A DNA stretch of 64,000 nt from positions 101,883,523 through 101,947,522 of the forward strand of contig OZ021724.1 in the NCBI GenBank assembly GCA_963978545.1. The letters run 5' to 3'. The notes beneath the pieces were generated by a model. It saw only the letters and a list, made by a program, of their open reading frames with translations, was not told the DNA's origin and ran no database searches. Position 1 is the first letter of the stretch. Each line of letters opens with the position of its first letter. Origin of the DNA: Linyphia triangularis. Taxonomy: Eukaryota; Arthropoda; Arachnida; Araneae; Linyphiidae. Shown here one piece after another: positions 57,059 to 64,000 of this stretch. Both the position numbers and the translations under genes were made by a program.

Positions 57059-59745
57059 AGGTTCCAAATAACCCTGTTTTATGGTACTGATAATACTGAT
57101 TATAAATGTATTTTTGTGTTTGTTATTCTATAAATTTTGCAAATAAAAATAAATGACAAATTATTCAGTTTTAAAAAACATGCCAGAAAAAAAATAAAAC
57201 TTAATTTGCGTCTGTGTTAAATTGTTTATAAAGGATAAAATATGTTCTAAATAACTGAAAATAAAACATCTCTATATGTTATGAAACTTTAACTTACTCA
57301 GTAGCACAAATATGCTGGCCATTGTAGCTCGACATTGGCCAATCCCGATGTGGACGGTTGTATACTGGCCGTTGTTACAGATCTTGGCCAATCTTGCCCT
57401 ATGCTCGATAGAATATTCTAGAAGTTTTAGAATGTTGATGCACACAGTTTTAAAATTGAAATATATTTTATAAGAAAGCACGGAGGACAATAAAATATGT
57501 CTTGTGATGTTTTGATATGTTTATTTTTTAAAAATATGTATTTTGGAACAGTGCTCCAATTTCATCCAGGATTGGCCAAACTTTCAAAACCCCTGTTTCT
57601 GACATTGGACAATACTGTTGTGCTATCTGGATTAACCTTCCAGACATCAGTGAACCATCATAGTGAATATTTCTTTTACATTATAGTGTTTCTGGTTTCA
57701 AGGCTTATAACCTATTTTCTTAAGTTTTATAAGTCAAGCGATAACTTACAGAACTTAAGAAACTTATTTATGTGCTTCGAATCAAGAACAACCAGTGTCA
57801 AAATATTGTTCAATAAACTAACTACATGAATATCAAAATTGCTTTAAATTCTAAACTTTAAAAATAATATGTTTAGAAACTATAAGAATTCAGCCATATT
57901 TTTAAACTGCTGTTTTAAATGTTACTATTTAGTATTACTTTTATTAGCTGAAGAAAAAAAAAAGTTAAATTTTCAATACTTCACCAGAGACTAGGAATTC
58001 ACTTTGCTGCAGTTAATTTGACATTAAGTACCTGGAATTTTTAAACAAAGGAAATAAGTATTTTTGAAAACTTATAAATATCGCACTCTTGATGGACAAG
58101 TTGCACAAATCAAAACTATTCATTTTTGAGTCAAAATATGTTCAAAACCACAGACTACATGGACTTGATGCTGGAAGAATGGCATACGTCAGTGGTTTTT
58201 GTTTATAGATTTGTAATAGTTTACAACGTATAAGGGTGTAATATTTCTGTATGTTAAGCCATAACTAAATCTTGAATGTACAACAGATAGTACCTTAAAC
58301 GTAAACAATTACCAAGGAATGATATCATCGTGAATTGAAATGAAAGATATCAATAAAATGTCTTATACAACAAAAAAATTAACTCTTTTATTTTTGATGC
58401 CGTTAGAGAATGAAATGCATCTGAACACTTATTGATGAAACAATTAAATGTCAGAATACTGAAATCAACAACACTTGTTTCTTTTCAACAACAAATTCAT
58501 ATGCTCGATAATTCCACCTCCATGCAAACTTACAGCCTTTGATTGCGCTTTATGCCTTATAATATAGACGGATAAATCTACTTCCAATCAACTCGAGGGC
58601 AAATTGTTCTTTAAATCTTCTCTTCCTACTGTCCACAAACAACGATCCAAAGCTCCACAGAATCAAACTTAGGCCACTTCGAAACCAAACACCCAACGCT
58701 TTTCAAGATCTAAAGTACTCAAATTATCGTTCCATCGGAGAACGAATCAAACTGTAATAAGCATTAGTAACACTGATTGTGTCACTTGTTTGATGTATCT
58801 GTTGCCATCCATCCATTGCTTATTCTGTTCCATGACAGTTGCGGATCGCTGCTCATTGCATCTAATCTCTGGGGGGGGGGGGGGAGCTATTAATGGGCAT
58901 TATGTTAGCTCATTAGCCACTTTGGTCCGGTGTGTAATGGGTACCTCATACATCATACGGGGCGCATCCACAATTAAAAAGCCCCCGCAGACAGATAATG
59001 CCGTAATTGACTTTTTGAGCCGTTACTCGCCGATTTGAGGTACTCTTGAGACTGGAAACGTCTTAAAACAAACACACGAATAAACAAAGAAAAAAGAGAG
59101 AGAGACATCACGGATCTTGAAATCGCGCTCAGACAGATTGTTTCAAGATTTCCCATTGCAGTTCCTGTGGGGCCGAAGCATGAATCCGCAATAAATCATC
59201 GCCCGAATCACGATTAAGACATAACGCCAAGCATTATACGTTCAGGGAACAGATCATGAAACGGCAAAACAAATGAATCAACCAGCGTAATCTGCGGGGC
59301 GTGGTTTATTTGAGGGGGGGGGGGGGAAGTGGTAAGAAGTGGACTCTTTTATAGAGTTCCATCCTTGGTGAGTTTCTTTAATTGCTACGACCCCTTAGTC
59401 CTAAAAAGTGATCCCTCCCACGAATTCCCGTTTCGCCACCTGGTCAAAAAGCCTTATGAGGAATGGTTTTAAATACAGGGTTTCAGATAATAACAGTCAT
59501 CGATAAGAGATCTCTACTTTTTTTTTATGGGGAGGATTGTTAATAGTATTTATTCTTCTCCACCTTGTAAAGGAGTCCAACCGCACACGGTGATCTCCGT
59601 CCAGATCTGCAGAACAAAGGGGTCATCACACCTTGTTTTGGGGAATGGTTGGCTTCAGAGGAATGAAGACATTTTAGGGGCAACACGTGCTAAGTAGGCA
59701 TTTCCCTCGCGTAATTACCTTCCAACTCCGGGTACCGAGTCAAGA
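57059..59745. other. Anonymous sequence; GC-richer patch 58780-59460
   Basis: 57300-57640 has several ATTGGCCAA-like words and short unassigned ORFs on both strands. 58780-59460 is compositionally balanced with G runs at 58871-58884 and 59314-59326 and contains segments such as GGCATTATGTTAGCTCATTA that look like constrained non-coding DNA. No gene recognised. Confidence 0.35.
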
Positions 59746-59747
59746 GT

Positions 59748-60585
59748 CTGATCTTATATTTGAATAATGTCTTCGGTAGCATGGATAAAGAAAAGTAAAT
59801 AAGCAGATCCTTTTGCAGGACATGGAGGTTTCTTCTTTAAAAAAAAAAAAAATAAGGACTAAATGTGTAGTCAAGCAAGCGGAAATCAATTGATTGGTTG
59901 GTGCTTTTATGTTGATAAAAATGTTGATCTCATCAATTATATGATAATATCCGAATTGCTATTTTTTAAAAGTTTCTTAGGGACATTAGTAGCATCCAAA
60001 TTCAATCATTTTAGTTAATGCTCAGGTTTATGCTGCTCTGATATTTGATACAGTTTCTGGTCTTGTATTTGAATAATGTCTTCGGTAGCAAGAATAAAGA
60101 AAAGTAAATAAGCATATACTTTTGCAGGACATGGAGGTTTCTTCTTCGTCTTCTTCTTTTTCTTCCCCTTCTTTTTTTTCTATTTAAATAATAATTAAAT
60201 GTGGTCCAAGCGGAATTCAATTGCGAGGCTGGTATAACATCCAAATTTGATCATTTCAAACAATGTTCAGGTTTCTGCAGCTCTTATATTTATTACAGGT
60301 TCTTGTCTTACATTTGAATAATGTCTTCAGTTGCATGGATAAAAAAAAAGTAAACAAACGTATCCTTTTACAGGATAAGGAAATTTCTTTTTAAAGAAAA
60401 AAAAGTAAGGTCTAAATGTGGAGTCAAGCAAGCGGAAATTAATTGTGTGGTTGGTGCTTTCATGTTGATAATAAGGTTGATCTCATCAATTATATGATAA
60501 TATCCGTATTGTTATTTCGTAAAGTTTCTTAAAGACATTGGTAACATCCAAATTCAATCATTTTAGTCGATGTCCAGGTTTCCGA
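59748..60585. repeat. Tandem repeat, three diverged units of about 240-310 bp
   Basis: TTTGAATAATGTCTTCGGTA recurs near 59759, 60067 and 60314, followed by GGACATGGAGGTTTCTTCTT or variants. The middle unit is shorter and lacks the CTCATCAATTATATGATAAT part present in units 1 and 3. Confidence 0.85.
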
Positions 60586-60589
60586 GTCC

Positions 60590-63110
<2,521 letters not shown>

Positions 63111-63114
63111 TAAG

Positions 63115-63620
63115 GTTTGGTATCTTGAGGTATTAAGGTGATTGAGCTTTGATTAAAATCATGTAAACAAATGCCTGACTTACGATGTTTCTTTTGCCGT
63201 TTCACCATAGACGTTAAAGATTGCTATCGTGACGAAATAATAGTCAAGGAATCTTGATTTTGCTTTTCTTTTTGTTTATGCAAGTAAAATTATTGAAATT
63301 AAAAGGGACAGAGATTAAATAATAATTTTTCCATACGAAACTCTTGTATGGATTCTGTTTAGTATATTACTAAATGCATAAGTTTTGTATCTTGGCATTA
63401 GGGTGATTGCACCTTGATTGAAACACGTAAACAAATGGCAAACTTACGACGTTTCGTTTGTCATTGCATCATATACGTTAAAGATTGCTATCGCGATGAA
63501 ATAATAGTTAAAAAATCTTGATTTTGTTTTTCTTTTTGTTTATGTAGGTAAAATTACAACTGATTGGGAATGAACAATAATTTTTCCTTACGAAGCTCTT
63601 TCATGAGTTCTATTTTGTAT
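63115..63620. repeat. Tandem dimer, unit about 267 bp
   Basis: Two diverged copies share GTATCTTG..GTATTAAGGTGATTG, GTTAAAGATTGCTATCG, GAAATAATAGT and TTTTTCTTTTTGTTTATG, starting near 63118 and 63385. Confidence 0.85.
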
Positions 63621-64000
63621 ATTAATAACTGGTCTCTTTATTATGTTTATTTATTTTTCGAGCTATAGACAACACCAACTAATTAAATATAACTAGTAAT
63701 TTCCCAACAACCGTTCTTTCCGCTCCCATTTTATAAAAAAATTCAACAAAAATAAGATTATAAAAGATATTTTATTTGTAAGTACAATAGAGTCTATCTT
63801 TAATTATTATTTATTTAAAAAGTCTTCAACTTTAATTTTTTTACCACAATTCCATCTAATATAATCTAATTATTACTATGTTATTCAAGATGATTTTCAA
63901 CAAATGATTAAGGGCCTTGTTGTTTCGTCAGATTTGCTTACATTACTCTTGAAAAGAAAGGCTTCCTAAATTTTACTGACTGTATGAAAATCTTATAGTT
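63621..64000. other. Anonymous AT-rich sequence
   Basis: Nothing recognised up to the window edge. Confidence 0.4.

Overview
The window looks like non-coding DNA from a large, AT-rich, repeat-dense arthropod genome. A chelicerate, probably a spider, is my best guess; this is inferred from the mix of tRNA-derived SINEs, mariner/pogo/piggyBac/hAT MITEs and LINE types, not proven. There is no operon-like gene order, no long non-repetitive ORF, and no complete cellular gene that I can support. Almost every predicted ORF is a translation of a microsatellite, a satellite or a transposon relic. One short minus-strand stretch (40345-40576) has the look of a host coding exon and is reported with low confidence.

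Layout. 1-960: 272-bp tandem array running off the left edge. 1.6-3.2 kb: a TA-flanked MITE, then a hAT MITE with a perfect 8-bp target duplication. 6.1-6.7 kb: deleted mariner-like element with a transposase C-terminus. 7.5-9.6 kb: eight copies of a 261-bp repeat. 10.3 kb: (AAAT)n. 11.85-16.5 kb: dense mosaic of a long-TIR foldback MITE, two copies of dispersed family C each hit by a tRNA-SINE, opposed 220-240 bp tandem repeats, a piggyBac-type MITE and a near-perfect 237-bp hairpin. 17.45-19.3 kb: the 3' half of a dead reverse transcriptase on the minus strand, with a 19-bp minisatellite at its stop codon and a four-fold tandem copy of its catalytic region. 21.3-23.5 kb: second copy of family A and a 1.6-kb pogo-like element with a PHD-type zinc finger relic. 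25.0-25.9 kb: 34-bp minisatellite. 27-37.5 kb: further copies of families C, hAT MITE, SINE, piggyBac MITE, foldback MITE, a solo LTR and small TA-flanked MITEs. 41.6 kb: about 370 bp of (TA)n.

43.35-49.5 kb: a 216-bp satellite that is almost identical in its centre and decays rightwards, split by a 1,239-bp hAT-type insertion with an 8-bp target duplication. 50.18-56.36 kb: the most informative structure, a nested set of insertions whose order can be read from target duplications: a 202-bp palindromic MITE was split by a 5,972-bp CACTA-like element (CA duplication), which contains a Tc1-like transposase relic, which was split by a 5'-truncated jockey-like LINE (11-bp duplication), which was split by a solo LTR (4-bp duplication TCTT). 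56.7-57.1 kb: two more palindromic MITEs. 57-64 kb: mostly anonymous AT-rich sequence with two tandem repeat blocks and a (TA)n tract.

I found no undescribed biological system that the sequence forces on me. The strongest novelties are structural: the nested insertion, the RT-motif tandem amplification, the satellite homogeneity gradient, and the long hairpin.
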